NCBI RefSeq assembly: GCF_030655195.1
Contig: NZ_JAURWA010000028.1
Coordinates: forward strand, 1 to 58,999
DNA length: 58,999 nucleotides
Direction of reading: 5' to 3'
Origin: Patulibacter sp.
GTDB taxonomy: Bacteria > Actinomycetota > Thermoleophilia > Solirubrobacterales > Solirubrobacteraceae
The notes below the pieces were generated by a model. That model searched no databases and had not been told where the DNA came from. It worked only from the letters and a program-made list of their open reading frames with translations. Below, piece after piece: positions 41,225 to 50,278 of the stretch (position 1 is the first letter of the stretch; every line of letters starts with the position of its first letter). Position numbers and translations under genes: made by a program.

Positions 41225-41963
41225 CCCGCGCCCCACCGCCCTGGTGACCGGCGGTGCCCGCGGCATCGGCCGGGGCATCGCGACCGTCCTGGCCCGCCGC
41301 GGCGACCACGTCGTCATCGCCGATCTGCAGGAGGAGCTCGCCGCCGCCACCGCGGCCGAGCTCCGGGACGCCGGCCTGTCGGCGAGCAGCGTCGCGATCG
41401 ACGTCGCGGACGTCGAGGCCGCCGCCGCCGTGCTGGCCGCCGTCGACGCCGAGACCCCGCTCAGCACGGTCGTCAACAACGCCGCGCTCGCGTTCTCGGC
41501 CCCGATCGGCGAGGTCACCCCGGCGACCTACGACCGGCTGATGAACGTCAACGTCCGCGGTACCTTCTTCCTCGTCCAGGCGGCGCTGCGCGCCATGGTC
41601 CCGCGGGGGACGGGCAGCGTCGTCAACGTCTGCTCGACCTCGTCCTTCACCGCGTCGACCACCGACATGACCGTCTACGACACGTCGAAGGCGGCGGTCA
41701 GGATGATCACCCAGGCGGCGGCGAAGGAGGTCGCCAGGTCCGGCGTCCGCGTCAACGGCGTGGCACCGGGGACGCTCGAGACCGAGCTGACCCGGCCCCT
41801 CCTCACCGCGGAGGGCTTCGCCTCGCTGGCGGAGTCGAAGATCCCCGTCGGACGGCTCGGTCGTCCGGAGGAGATCGGCGACGCCGTCGCCTACCTGTCC
41901 TCCGACGCCGCGTCGTACGTCACCGGCCACGTCCTCGTCGTCGACGGCGGCTGGCTGGCGTGA
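41214..41963 (+). CDS. SDR family oxidoreductase (third of three)
   Basis: A 249-residue classical SDR. TGGARGIGRGIATVL and IADLQEEL (Asp, NAD-favouring), NNAAL, the catalytic Ser in CSTSSFTAS and YDTSKAAVR with Tyr-x3-Lys are intact, and GHVLVVDGGWL ends the protein. GGAG lies 6 nt before the ATG inside the previous gene. The three SDRs are distinct in sequence, so they are likely to act on different intermediates or with different cofactors rather than being recent duplicates. Confidence 0.9.
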   Translation: MCADPRPTALVTGGARGIGRGIATVLARRGDHVVIADLQEELAAATAAELRDAGLSASSVAIDVADVEAAAAVLAAVDAETPLSTVVNNAALAFSAPIGEVTPATYDRLMNVNVRGTFFLVQAALRAMVPRGTGSVVNVCSTSSFTASTTDMTVYDTSKAAVRMITQAAAKEVARSGVRVNGVAPGTLETELTRPLLTAEGFASLAESKIPVGRLGRPEEIGDAVAYLSSDAASYVTGHVLVVDGGWLA

Positions 41964-42015
41964 GCCGGCCCACCGGCCCGCGCCTCCCACCCACCGACCC
42001 TTCGGACCTCCCCGA

Positions 42016-42846
42016 ATGAGAGCAGCCACCACCGTGCCTCCCACCCAGCACGACAGCCCCGAGAGCGCCGGCGCCCCCGCGCACCGCCCCTCCGGCCCGC
42101 CCGTCGTCGAGCTCCGCCAGATCCGCAAGTCCTTCGGCGACCTCGAGGTCCTCAAGGGCATCGACCTGCAGGTCCACAAGGGCGAGCACGTCGTCGTCTT
42201 CGGGCCCTCCGGCTCGGGCAAGTCGACCGTCCTGCGGAGCATCAACCTGCTCGAGCCGCCGACCTCCGGGTCGCTGAAGGTCGCCGGCGTCGAGTACGGC
42301 CCGGGCCTCCCCGGCGAGGGCGACGTCAAGAAGGGCAAGCCGCTGGACCTGCGCCGCTCCGTCGGCATGGTCTTCCAGTCGTTCAACCTCTTCCCGCACC
42401 TCACGGCGCTGGAGAACGTCTGCCTGCCGCTGCGCTCCGTGCGCGGCGTCAAGCGCGACGAGGCCGAGCAGCGCTCCGCCGACGCCCTGCGTCGCGTGGG
42501 ACTGCTGCCCCGCGCCGCCCACTTCCCCGGCCAGCTCTCCGGTGGTCAGCAGCAGCGCGTGGCGATCGCCCGCGCGCTGACGCTCGACCCCGAGGTCCTG
42601 CTCTTCGACGAGCCGACCTCGGCGCTGGACCCCGAGCTCGTCGGCGAGGTCCTCTCGACGATGCGCGAGGTCGCGGAGCTCGGCATGACGATGGTGATCG
42701 TCACCCACGAGCTCGGCTTCGCCCGCGAGATCGGCGACCTCAACGTGTTCATGGAGGACGGCGTGGTGGTCGAGACCGGCCCCCGCGGCTTCTTCGACGA
42801 GTGCCACAACCCCCGCACCCAGAAGTTCATCTCGGCGGTCCTCTGA
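42016..42846 (+). CDS. polar amino acid ABC transporter ATP-binding protein
   Basis: A 276-residue ABC ATPase of the GlnQ/HisP class that powers uptake of polar amino acids. Walker A is FGPSGSGKSTVLRSINLLE (about residue 62), the signature LSGGQQQRVAIARAL (about 176) and Walker B VLLFDEPTSALDPELV, followed by the switch His in VTHELGFARE. An extra 10-residue insert (GEGDVKKGKPLDLRRS) lies before the Q-loop. It begins 52 nt after the third SDR and its stop overlaps the permease start (TGATG). Confidence 0.93.
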   Translation: MRAATTVPPTQHDSPESAGAPAHRPSGPPVVELRQIRKSFGDLEVLKGIDLQVHKGEHVVVFGPSGSGKSTVLRSINLLEPPTSGSLKVAGVEYGPGLPGEGDVKKGKPLDLRRSVGMVFQSFNLFPHLTALENVCLPLRSVRGVKRDEAEQRSADALRRVGLLPRAAHFPGQLSGGQQQRVAIARALTLDPEVLLFDEPTSALDPELVGEVLSTMREVAELGMTMVIVTHELGFAREIGDLNVFMEDGVVVETGPRGFFDECHNPRTQKFISAVL

Positions 42847-43631
42847 TGTCCACCCTCCTCTCCCTCCCCACCGCCGCGTCCCAGTACGACTGGGGCATCG
42901 TCTGGGACAACCGGTCGATGCTGCTCAACGGGCTGCTGACCGCCCTCGAGGTGTCGTTCGTCGCCCTGATCATCTCGATGGTCCTGGGCATGGGCCTGGC
43001 GCTCGTCCGCATGGGCCGCGCGCCCTTCTCGTGGATCGCCGCGATCTACATCAACGTCTTCCGCGGCGTCCCGGCGCTGGTCAGCGTCATCTGGGTCTAC
43101 TTCGGCCTGGCGCTCGTCCTCGACATCTCCTTCTCGGTCTTCCAGGCCGGCGTCATCGCGCTCTCGCTGCTCTACAGCGCGTTCCTGGCGGAGATCTTCC
43201 GCTCGGCGCTGAACGCCATCCCGAAGGGCCAGAAGGAGGCCGGCCTCGCGCTGGGCATGAAGCCGGTGCGCATCTTCTTCTCGATCACCCTGCCGCAGGC
43301 GACGAAGATCGCCCTCCCGAACGTCGGCAACATGTTCATCGGCATGGTCAAGGACACGTCGACCTTCACGGTCATCGGTCTGCTCGAGGTCGTCCGCGTC
43401 ACCCAGAACCTGGTGGCCGAGACGTTCCAGCCCTTCGTCCTCTACACCGCCGCGGCCGCGCTCTACGTCTTCGTGGCGTTCGTCCTCGACTTCCTCTTCC
43501 GGCTCGCCGAGCGCACGCTCGACACCCCGCCGAACGGCGCGCTCTCCCGCGGTCTCCGCGGCCGCAAGCAGCGCCGGATCCAAGCCCTCATCGACGCCCA
43601 GCCGCCCGTGCGGCCGAGCACCGCGACGTGA
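42846..43631 (+). CDS. amino acid ABC transporter permease (HisM/GlnP type)
   Basis: A 261-residue inner-membrane permease with about five membrane segments. NGLLTALEVSFVALIISMVLGMGLAL is the usual first segment, VFRGVPALVSVIWVYFGL the HisMQ motif and EAGLALGMKPVRIFFSITLPQATKIALPNVGN the EAA loop that contacts the ATPase. Only one permease gene is present, so it probably forms a homodimer. A hairpin overlaps its stop codon. Confidence 0.92.
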   Translation: MSTLLSLPTAASQYDWGIVWDNRSMLLNGLLTALEVSFVALIISMVLGMGLALVRMGRAPFSWIAAIYINVFRGVPALVSVIWVYFGLALVLDISFSVFQAGVIALSLLYSAFLAEIFRSALNAIPKGQKEAGLALGMKPVRIFFSITLPQATKIALPNVGNMFIGMVKDTSTFTVIGLLEVVRVTQNLVAETFQPFVLYTAAAALYVFVAFVLDFLFRLAERTLDTPPNGALSRGLRGRKQRRIQALIDAQPPVRPSTAT

Positions 43632-43643
43632 GCTCCGGCTCAC
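43628..43643 (+). terminator. intercistronic hairpin over permease stop
   Basis: GTGAGC-TCCG-GCTCAC, a 6-bp stem containing the permease TGA. It lies 29 nt before the binding-protein start and may protect or partly terminate the transcript so that the binding protein is made in excess. The weak stem makes protection more likely. Confidence 0.4.
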
Positions 43644-43672
43644 CCGCGTCCCACCCCACCCAAGGACCCACC

Positions 43673-44548
43673 ATGACCCAGAACTCACGGCTTCGTCGGC
43701 GCGTCCGCCGGGCCACGATGACCGCTGCCACGATCGGCGCGGCCCTGACCCTCGCCGCCTGCGGCTCCTCCTCCGAGGACGACTCGGGCTCCGCCAACGC
43801 GGCGGGCTCCGGCGCGACCGCGGACCTCGGCCTGAACACGCCGGGCACGCTGACCGTCGGCATGAACCTCCAGTTCGAGCCGGAGATGTACCTCAAGGAC
43901 GGCAAGCCCGCCGGCTACGACGTCGACCTCCTCAACGCGCTGGCCAAGGACCTCGGCCTGAAGCTGAAGATCGAGAACCTCGACTTCAACGGCCTGATCC
44001 CGGGCCTGCAGGCGAAGAAGTTCGACCTCGTCTCCGTCGGCCTGTCGCCGACCCCGGAGCGCAAGAACGCCATCGACTTCAGCCGCGGGTACGTCCCGTA
44101 CGCCCTGGTCGTCGCGACGGCCAAGGGCGACACGACCCCGGGCACGATCGACGCGTTCAACACGTCGGACACGACGTTCACGGCGCTGCAGGGCTCCACC
44201 GGCGAGACGCTGGCGAAGAAGACGTTCCCGAAGGCCAAGGTCACCGGCTTCTCCGAGCAGAACGCCGCCCTGCTGCAGGTCGCGACGAAGCGCGCGAAGG
44301 CCAGCGTGCTGGAGGACTACATCCTCGCGCGGTACGAGAAGGCCAACCCGGACCAGGTCCAGAAGGCCGCCTTCCCGAAGCCGCTCGACGTCCAGTACGG
44401 CTCCTACGGCGTGCAGAAGGGCAACTCCGCGCTGGTCAAGCGCCTGGACACGTTCCTCTGCAAGGCGCAGAACGACGGCACGCTCGCCACGATCTACAAG
44501 AAGAACTTCCAGGTCACGGAGTTCCCCGACATGCCGTCCGGCTGCTGA
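43673..44548 (+). CDS. amino acid ABC transporter substrate-binding lipoprotein
   Basis: A 291-residue periplasmic/cell-surface binding protein of SBP family 3. The signal peptide (Arg-rich, then TIGAALTLAAC) has its lipid Cys at position 30, followed by a Ser/Asp/Gly linker. The family pattern LTVGMNLQFEPEMYLKDGKPAGYDVDLLNALAKDLGLKL, LIPGLQAKKFDLVSVGLSPTPERKNAIDFSRGYV and FTALQGSTGETLAKK is clear. It should deliver a polar amino acid or opine-like compound to the ABC permease. Ligand identity is not predictable, but it is probably the substrate of the downstream flavoenzymes. Confidence 0.93.
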   Translation: MTQNSRLRRRVRRATMTAATIGAALTLAACGSSSEDDSGSANAAGSGATADLGLNTPGTLTVGMNLQFEPEMYLKDGKPAGYDVDLLNALAKDLGLKLKIENLDFNGLIPGLQAKKFDLVSVGLSPTPERKNAIDFSRGYVPYALVVATAKGDTTPGTIDAFNTSDTTFTALQGSTGETLAKKTFPKAKVTGFSEQNAALLQVATKRAKASVLEDYILARYEKANPDQVQKAAFPKPLDVQYGSYGVQKGNSALVKRLDTFLCKAQNDGTLATIYKKNFQVTEFPDMPSGC

Positions 44549-44561
44549 TCCCGAGGTGACG

Positions 44562-46043
44562 ATGCGCGACGAAGAGCACCACGACGTCCTCGTCGTCGGC
44601 GGGGGCCCGGCCGGTCTGGCCGCGGCCCGCGCCGCGGCGGAGGCGGGGCTCGAGGTCGCGCTCGTCGACGAGCGCGTGACCCTGGGCGGGCAGATCTGGA
44701 AGCAGCCCGGCCCGGGGTTCGTCGTCCGCGACCCGGAGGCCATGGGTCAGGACTACCGCGACGGCCGCGAGGCCATCGACGCGCTCCGGGCCACCGGCGC
44801 GACCGTGCACCTGCGCACGAGCGTCGTGGCCATCGAGCAGGACCGCGTCGTCCTCGTGGAGGACGGCGCCCCCGCCCGCGCGGTGCGGGCCTCCAAGCTC
44901 ATCCTCTGCCCCGGCGCGCACGACCGCCCCGTCGTCTTCCCCGGCTGGACCCTGCCGGGCGTCATGACCGCCGGCGGCATGCAGACGATCATCAAGACGC
45001 AGCGGGTGCTGCCGGGCGAGCGCATCCTCTTCGCCGGCGCCGGCCCCGTCGCCCTCGCGTTCCCGGCCCAGCTGGCCGGCTACGGCGCGAACATCGTCGA
45101 GGTCCTCGACGCCGGCCCCTTCCCGCGGGCCGCCGACGTCCTCGCGATCGCCCGCGCCCGCCGCGGCAACCGCACCCTCCTGACCGACGCCTACCGCTAC
45201 CGCACCGGCCTGCTGAAGCACCGCATCCCGCTGCGCTACGGCCGGATCGTCGTGCGCGCCGAGGGGACCGACCGCGTCGAGCGGGTCGTCCACGCCGCCG
45301 TCGACCGCGAGTGGAACGTCGTGCGGGGCACGGAGCAGACCGTCGAGGTCGACACGCTCTGCGTCGGCTACGGCTTCATCCCGTCGATGGAGCTCCTGCG
45401 CCTGGCCGGCTGCGAGCTCGGCTACGACGAGCACCTCGGCGGACCGGTCGTCCGCGTCGACGACGGGATGCGCACCACGGTCGACGACGTCTTCGCCGCC
45501 GGTGACGGGACGGGCGTCGAGGGCGCCGCCGTCGCGGTGGAGGAGGGCCGCATCGCCGGCCTGACCGCCGCGCTGGACCTCGGTGCGCTCCCCGCCGACC
45601 ACGCCGCTGCGGCGGTCCGCGGACCGCTGCGGCGGGTCGGCCAGCGCCGCGATCTCGGCCGCGCCCTGAACCGCATGCACCACGTCGGGCCCGGCGTCTA
45701 CGACCTGCCGGACGCGGACACCGTCGTCTGTCGCTGCGAGGAGGTCCGCCGCTCGCAACTGGACGCCATCGTGGAGACGACGGCCGACATCAACGTCGTG
45801 AAGGGCATGACCCGCGCGGGCATGGGCTTCTGTCAGGGCCGCAACTGCCAGCGGCAGGTCGCGGCGATGATCTCCCGCCGCCACGGCGTGCCGATGACCG
45901 CCGCGTCGTTCGCCACGCCGCGCATGCCGGCCCGGCCGACGTCGATCGCGAGCATCGCCGACGAGACCGTGACCGGGAAGACCCTCTTCACCCGCACCGA
46001 CGCCGATGCGGACGTGCCGGCCGGGGAGCTGTCGGATGTCTGA
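44562..46043 (+). CDS. FAD-dependent oxidoreductase, HcnB/D-hydroxyproline dehydrogenase alpha-like
   Basis: A 493-residue flavoprotein. VLVVGGGPAGLAAARAAAEAGLEV (about residue 10) binds FAD, a second Rossmann motif LFAGAGPVALAFPAQLAGYG follows near 160, and the C-terminal BFD-like 2Fe-2S site has CRCEE (about 389) and GFCQGRNCQRQV (about 425). This layout is that of HcnB and of the large subunit of heterotrimeric D-hydroxyproline, opine and octopine dehydrogenases. It works with the HcnC-like and HcnA-like genes that follow. GAGG lies 5 nt before the ATG at 44562; GTG at 44556 is an alternative. Confidence 0.88.
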   Translation: MRDEEHHDVLVVGGGPAGLAAARAAAEAGLEVALVDERVTLGGQIWKQPGPGFVVRDPEAMGQDYRDGREAIDALRATGATVHLRTSVVAIEQDRVVLVEDGAPARAVRASKLILCPGAHDRPVVFPGWTLPGVMTAGGMQTIIKTQRVLPGERILFAGAGPVALAFPAQLAGYGANIVEVLDAGPFPRAADVLAIARARRGNRTLLTDAYRYRTGLLKHRIPLRYGRIVVRAEGTDRVERVVHAAVDREWNVVRGTEQTVEVDTLCVGYGFIPSMELLRLAGCELGYDEHLGGPVVRVDDGMRTTVDDVFAAGDGTGVEGAAVAVEEGRIAGLTAALDLGALPADHAAAAVRGPLRRVGQRRDLGRALNRMHHVGPGVYDLPDADTVVCRCEEVRRSQLDAIVETTADINVVKGMTRAGMGFCQGRNCQRQVAAMISRRHGVPMTAASFATPRMPARPTSIASIADETVTGKTLFTRTDADADVPAGELSDV

Positions 46044-47421
46044 GCACGGGGCCGGGGCGCCGGACGGGACGGGGACGCACGAGGAGCCGCGGACGGCCGG
46101 GCACGGCGTCGCCGGGGCCGCGGCCGACGCCGGGGTGCCGGTCGCCGCGGGGGAGGACCACGGCCTCGCCGAGGGGCAGGTCCTGCCGACGTGGCTCTCG
46201 CGCGACCGCACGAGCGAGCCGCTGCCGGCCGAGACCGACGTCGTGGTCGTCGGCGGCGGCATCGCCGGCACCGCGCTGGCGTACTACCTCGCCAAGGCGG
46301 GGACCGAGGTCCTGCTGCTCGACCGCGCGGACCTCAACCGCGAGGCGTCGGGCACGAACGCCGGCTCGTTCCACATCCAGCTGGCGATCCACCAGCTGCC
46401 GGCCACCGGCTCGGCCGCGGCGGACACGGACCGGCTGCTGACGGAGGCCGCGCTGAACCTCGAGGCCTACGAGATGTGGCGCACGCTGGACCAGGAGCTC
46501 GACGCCGACCTCGGGGTCCACATCACCGGCGGCTGGATGGTCGCCGAGACCGCGGAGCAGCTGCAGGTCCTCCACGACAAGCGCGAGCTCGAGCAGCAGG
46601 CCGGCATCGTCACGGAGGTCGTCCACGGCGACGAGCTGCGCCGCCGCGCGCCGTACCTCGCGCCCGACCTCGCCGGCGCGTCCTGGTGCCCGCAGGAGGG
46701 CCACGCGAACCCGCTGATCTCCGCGCCGCTCTACGCCCTGCGCGCCTCGGAGCACGGCGCCCGCATCCGGACGCACGCCGCCGTCCTGGGCCTGGAGCAC
46801 GAGCCCGGCGCCACGCTGCCGTTCACGGTCCGCACGTCCGACGGCGTCGTCCGGGCGAGGCGGATCGTCAACTGCGCCGGCGCGTGGGCCGGCGAGCTCG
46901 GCCGCCTGGCCGGCCTGAAGCTGCCCGTCCGCCGCGAGGGCCTGCACGTCAACGTCACCGAGCCGCGCGCCCGCGTCCTCGAGCCGATGGTCCAGCACAT
47001 CGGCCGTCGCCTGACGCTGAAGCAGTCCTCCGCCGACACCTTCATCATCGGTGGCGGCTGGCCCACGCCGGCGGCACCGCCGCCCCGGCGCTACCCGACC
47101 GCCTGGGAGAGCGCCGCGGGCAACACCGCCGTCGCCCTGCGCGTCATGCCGCTCCTGGCCGACGTCCGCGTCGTCCGCACGTGGTCGGGGGTCATCGTCT
47201 TCACCGACGACCTCTCGCCCGTCGTCGGCGAGTCGTCGCTGGTGCCCGGCTACCACGCCTGCATCGCCTCGACGGGTTTCACGCTCTCCCCCCTCCTGGC
47301 GCGGCAGCTCGCGGAGCGGATGACCGCCCCCGGCGACCACGATCCCTTCCCCGGCGACTACGACGTGGACCGCGCGATGCACCGCGCCCCGTCGGTCGCC
47401 CCGTCCACCACCACCCCGTAA
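46036..47421 (+). CDS. FAD-dependent amino/imino acid oxidase subunit, HcnC-like
   Basis: A 461-residue flavoprotein of the D-amino acid oxidase (DAO) superfamily. A disordered N-terminal 70 residues precede DVVVVGGGIAGTALAYYLAKAGTEVLLLDR, and GWMVAETAEQL, IVNCAGAWAGELGRLAGLKLPVRREGLHVNVTEP and the C-terminal VVGESSLVPGYHACIASTGFTLSPLLARQLAE match the substrate-oxidising subunit of HcnABC-type complexes. It oxidises a secondary or primary amine carbon, passing electrons to the partner subunits. It overlaps the HcnB-like gene by 8 nt, with GGGGAG upstream. Confidence 0.88.
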   Translation: MSEHGAGAPDGTGTHEEPRTAGHGVAGAAADAGVPVAAGEDHGLAEGQVLPTWLSRDRTSEPLPAETDVVVVGGGIAGTALAYYLAKAGTEVLLLDRADLNREASGTNAGSFHIQLAIHQLPATGSAAADTDRLLTEAALNLEAYEMWRTLDQELDADLGVHITGGWMVAETAEQLQVLHDKRELEQQAGIVTEVVHGDELRRRAPYLAPDLAGASWCPQEGHANPLISAPLYALRASEHGARIRTHAAVLGLEHEPGATLPFTVRTSDGVVRARRIVNCAGAWAGELGRLAGLKLPVRREGLHVNVTEPRARVLEPMVQHIGRRLTLKQSSADTFIIGGGWPTPAAPPPRRYPTAWESAAGNTAVALRVMPLLADVRVVRTWSGVIVFTDDLSPVVGESSLVPGYHACIASTGFTLSPLLARQLAERMTAPGDHDPFPGDYDVDRAMHRAPSVAPSTTTP

Positions 47422-47431
47422 GGAGCCTGCA

Positions 47432-48376
47432 ATGGACCGCGACAGCGTCGACTTCCAGGGCTACTTCCCCGCCTTCATCACCCCCTTCGCCGCCGACGGC
47501 TCCGTCGATACGCAGGCGATCCGCGACCTCGTCGACCACTACGTCGACCAGGGCATGCACGGGATCATGGTCAACGGCACCTGCGGCGAGTGGTTCGCGC
47601 AGACCGACGACGAGCGGCGCCTCGTCGCCGAGACCGCGCTGTCGCAGGCCGCCGGCCGCCTGACCGTGTTCGTCGGCTGCACCGCCTACACCGCGGTCGC
47701 CGCGGCCGAGCTCGCCAACCACGCCTTCGGCCACGGCGCCTCGGCCGTCGCGGTGACCCCGCCGCCGTACGCCAAGCCCTTCCCGGACGAGATCGTCCAG
47801 TTCTACGAGGACCTCTCGGCGCTGGTCGACGGTCCGATCGTCGTCTACAACTGGCCGCACGGCACGAGCGTCGACATCGGCACCGAGCTGGCCTCTCGCC
47901 TGGCGGACGTCGAGAACGTCGTCGCGCTGAAGGACTCGACCCCGGACGCCGAGCAGTTCTACGCGACGGTGCGCGCCGTGATCGGCCGCATCCGCGTCTT
48001 CGGCCCGTTCATGACCGAGCGCGGGTTCGACGTCCTCCGCGAGACCGGCGGCGACGGCACCATCGGCGGCGGCTCGCTGTTCGGCCGGCCCGACCCGGAG
48101 TTCTGGGAGGCGCACTGGCGCGGCGAGACCGAGGGTCCGCTCGAGCACGCCAGGCGCTCGGACCGCCTGTTCCCGAAGCTCTGGCTGCCGGGCGGCTGGG
48201 CCGGCCACTGGGGCGCGTACCAGTCCCAGCTGAAGGTCCTGATGGGCATGCTCGGCCAGCCGACCGGCGAGGTCCGCCGCCCGCGTCTGCCCGTGACCGA
48301 CCCCGAGGCCCTCGACGCCATGCGCGCCGTGCTCGTCGACGAGGGTCTGCTGCAGACCGCCGACGCCGCGGCGTAG
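47432..48376 (+). CDS. DapA family lyase/deaminase
   Basis: A 314-residue class I aldolase-type TIM-barrel enzyme of the dihydrodipicolinate synthase/N-acetylneuraminate lyase family. The Schiff-base Lys is in VVALKDSTPD (about residue 167), the Tyr in IVVYNWPHG (about 137) and the substrate loop in MVNGTCGEWF. In hydroxyproline pathways a DapA-family enzyme, pyrroline-4-hydroxy-2-carboxylate deaminase, follows the Hcn-type dehydrogenase; the same gene order here suggests a similar step. AAGGAG gives the strongest ribosome site in the operon. Confidence 0.88.
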   Translation: MDRDSVDFQGYFPAFITPFAADGSVDTQAIRDLVDHYVDQGMHGIMVNGTCGEWFAQTDDERRLVAETALSQAAGRLTVFVGCTAYTAVAAAELANHAFGHGASAVAVTPPPYAKPFPDEIVQFYEDLSALVDGPIVVYNWPHGTSVDIGTELASRLADVENVVALKDSTPDAEQFYATVRAVIGRIRVFGPFMTERGFDVLRETGGDGTIGGGSLFGRPDPEFWEAHWRGETEGPLEHARRSDRLFPKLWLPGGWAGHWGAYQSQLKVLMGMLGQPTGEVRRPRLPVTDPEALDAMRAVLVDEGLLQTADAAA

Positions 48377-48385
48377 GACCGGATC

Positions 48386-48817
48386 GTGGGCTTCTCGGTC
48401 AGGCAGAACCGGCGGGGTGGGGCGGCCGCGTCGCCGTCCCGCGGTGCGTCCGGCGCCGGCCGCTCCGGCACCGGATCGGACCGTCGCGCGCGCTCGGGCG
48501 GGGTCGCGGGCTTCGCGGCCCGCCCGGCCCTGGGTGCCGCGCTGGACCGCGGGCCCGAGGTCTCGATCACGATCGACGGCCGGTCGGTCCGCGCCCACCT
48601 GGGTGAGAGCGTCGCCGCGGTCCTGATCGCCGAGGGCCCCGCGGCCCTGCGCCGCACCCGCGGCGGCGACCCCCGTGGCGTCTTCTGCGGCATGGGCGTC
48701 TGCTTCGACTGCCTGGCCGTGGTCGACGGCGTGCCCAACACGCGCACCTGCATGGCCTGGGTGACCGACGGCATGACCGTCGAGCACCAGGCCGGCTTCG
48801 GGCCGGCCGCGGTCTGA
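48386..48817 (+). CDS. 2Fe-2S protein, HcnA-like small subunit
   Basis: A 143-residue protein. About 55 residues of disordered Arg/Gly/Ser/Ala-rich sequence precede a Fer2_4 ferredoxin domain with ITIDGRSVRAHLGESVAAVLI and the cluster Cys pattern C-x4-C-x2-C-x12-C in FCGMGVCFDCLAVVDG (about residues 101-122). It is the small subunit of HcnABC/D-hydroxyproline dehydrogenase-type complexes; here the DapA gene is inserted between it and the two flavoprotein genes. AGGA lies upstream of the GTG. Last gene of the operon; a tandem array follows. Confidence 0.85.
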   Translation: MGFSVRQNRRGGAAASPSRGASGAGRSGTGSDRRARSGGVAGFAARPALGAALDRGPEVSITIDGRSVRAHLGESVAAVLIAEGPAALRRTRGGDPRGVFCGMGVCFDCLAVVDGVPNTRTCMAWVTDGMTVEHQAGFGPAAV

Positions 48818-48840
48818 GGCCCGCGCGGTGCGGTGCACCC

Positions 48841-49056
48841 GCGCCGGCGGGCCTGGTCGCGGGTCCTTCGCCGTGGGCGTCGTGATCGAGACCACGTCGG
48901 TCGGGCGCGCCCCATCCGCGGGACCTGGTCGCGATTCCATCGCCGTGGGCGGCGGAAGCACGACCACGTCGGCCCGGGGCACCCCAGCCGCGGGGCCTGG
49001 TCGCGGGCCCGACGCTCGGAGCGTCGTGATCGCGACCGGCCCCCGCGGGGCGGAGC
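48841..49056. repeat. three tandem 72-bp repeats between convergent genes
   Basis: Copies start at 48841, 48913 and 48985 (period exactly 72 bp) and share GGNCCTGGTCGCG and CCGTGGGCG-type blocks. The third copy has the hairpin GACGCT-CGG-AGCGTC (49011-49025). The array fills the gap between the HcnA-like stop (48817) and the alanine dehydrogenase stop (49059). Confidence 0.85.
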
Positions 49057-49058
49057 CG

Positions 49059-50195
49059 CTAGGCCGCGGCGGTCGACAGCGCGTCGAGAGCGACGAGCGG
49101 GTCGACGGCCTCGCGGCCCTGGTCCAGCGCGACCGGGGCGTAGGTGACCTTGCCGCCGGCGACGTTCAGGCCGGCAAGCAGGTGGCGGTCGGCGCGCAGC
49201 GCCTCGACGGCGCCGAGGTCGGCCAGCCGGACGACGTGGGGCATCGTCGCGTTGGTCAGCGCGCGAGTCGACGTGACGGGGACCGCTCCGGGCATGTTGG
49301 CGACGCAGTAGTGCGTCACGCCGTCGACCTCGTAGGTCGGCTCGGTGTGGGTCGTCGGGCGGGAAGTCTCGAAGCAGCCGCCCTGGTCGATGGAGACGTC
49401 GACGAGCACCGCGCCGGGCTTCATCAGACCGAGCTGCTGGCGGGTGATGACGTGCGGGGCCTTCGCGCCGTGCACGAGGACCGCGCCGACGACGAGGTCG
49501 GCCTGGGGGAGGAGCTCCTCGATCGCGAGCGTGGAGGAGTGGACGCTCGAGGCGCCGTCGCCGAGCAGCAGGTCGAGCTCGCGCAGGCGGTCGATGTTGC
49601 GGTCCAGCACCAGCACGTCGGCGCCCATGCCCTTGGCGACCAGCGCCGCGTTGACGCCGACGACGCCGCCGCCGATGACGACGACCAGTCCCGAACGGAC
49701 GCCCGGGACGCCGCCCAGGAGGATGCCGCGGCCGCCGGCGGCCTTCTGCAGCGCGAAGGCGCCGGCCTGCGTGGCGATCTTGCCCGCGACCTCGCTCATC
49801 GGCGCCAGCAGTGGCAGGCCGCCGCGGTCGTCGGTGACCGTCTCGTAGGCGATGCAGGTGGCGCCGGAGTCCATCAGGCCCTGCGTCAGCTCGGGCGCGG
49901 GGGCCAGGTGCAGGTACGTGAAGAGCGTGTGGCGGGGCTCCAGGAGCGCGACCTCGGAGGCCTGTGGCTCCTTGACCTTGACGATCATGTCCGCGCCCGC
50001 GAAGACGGCCGCGGCGTCGTCGACGATCGTCGCGCCCTGCTCGACGTAGGCGGGGTCGGGGATCGCGGAGCCGACGCCCGCGCCCCGCTGCACGACGACC
50101 TCGTGGCCGTGCTCGACGAGCTCGCGGACGCCCGCGGGCGTGAGCGCCACGCGGTGCTCCTCGGTCTTGATCTCGGTGGGGACGCCGATCCTCAT
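49059..50195 (-). CDS. ald: alanine dehydrogenase
   Basis: A 378-residue NAD-dependent L-alanine dehydrogenase (alanine to pyruvate plus ammonia, reversible). [23 protein letters not shown] is the diagnostic start with the substrate Arg, VKVKEPQ holds the substrate Lys, [12 protein letters not shown] the catalytic His and [22 protein letters not shown] the NAD-binding motif with the Asp-ended strand VLVLDRN. It could recycle alanine formed by the pyruvate-dependent aminotransferase at 28 kb, although it lacks the shared operator. AGGAG lies 5 nt before the ATG. It is divergent from an Lrp/AsnC regulator. Confidence 0.95.
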   Translation of the reverse strand: MRIGVPTEIKTEEHRVALTPAGVRELVEHGHEVVVQRGAGVGSAIPDPAYVEQGATIVDDAAAVFAGADMIVKVKEPQASEVALLEPRHTLFTYLHLAPAPELTQGLMDSGATCIAYETVTDDRGGLPLLAPMSEVAGKIATQAGAFALQKAAGGRGILLGGVPGVRSGLVVVIGGGVVGVNAALVAKGMGADVLVLDRNIDRLRELDLLLGDGASSVHSSTLAIEELLPQADLVVGAVLVHGAKAPHVITRQQLGLMKPGAVLVDVSIDQGGCFETSRPTTHTEPTYEVDGVTHYCVANMPGAVPVTSTRALTNATMPHVVRLADLGAVEALRADRHLLAGLNVAGGKVTYAPVALDQGREAVDPLVALDALSTAAA

Positions 50196-50278
50196 GGGTG
50201 CTCCTGGGGTGATGCGGGTTGCGATTGCCCCCATCCTCGGGGACCCTCCACAGAACGCCAGCGAATGGGACGAACTCC

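Noticed and set aside
46036..48817. Hydrogen cyanide synthase (HcnABC)
   Set aside because: The subunits are homologous, but the interposed DapA-family gene, ABC importer and gene order fit imino-acid or opine dehydrogenases; cyanide production cannot be claimed from homology alone.
25741..50195. A complete taurine pathway (aminotransferase, sulfoacetaldehyde acetyltransferase, phosphotransacetylase, alanine dehydrogenase, TauE)
   Set aside because: Sulfoacetaldehyde acetyltransferase and phosphotransacetylase genes are absent, and the aminotransferase resembles the SpuC/omega-amino acid group more than taurine-pyruvate transaminase.
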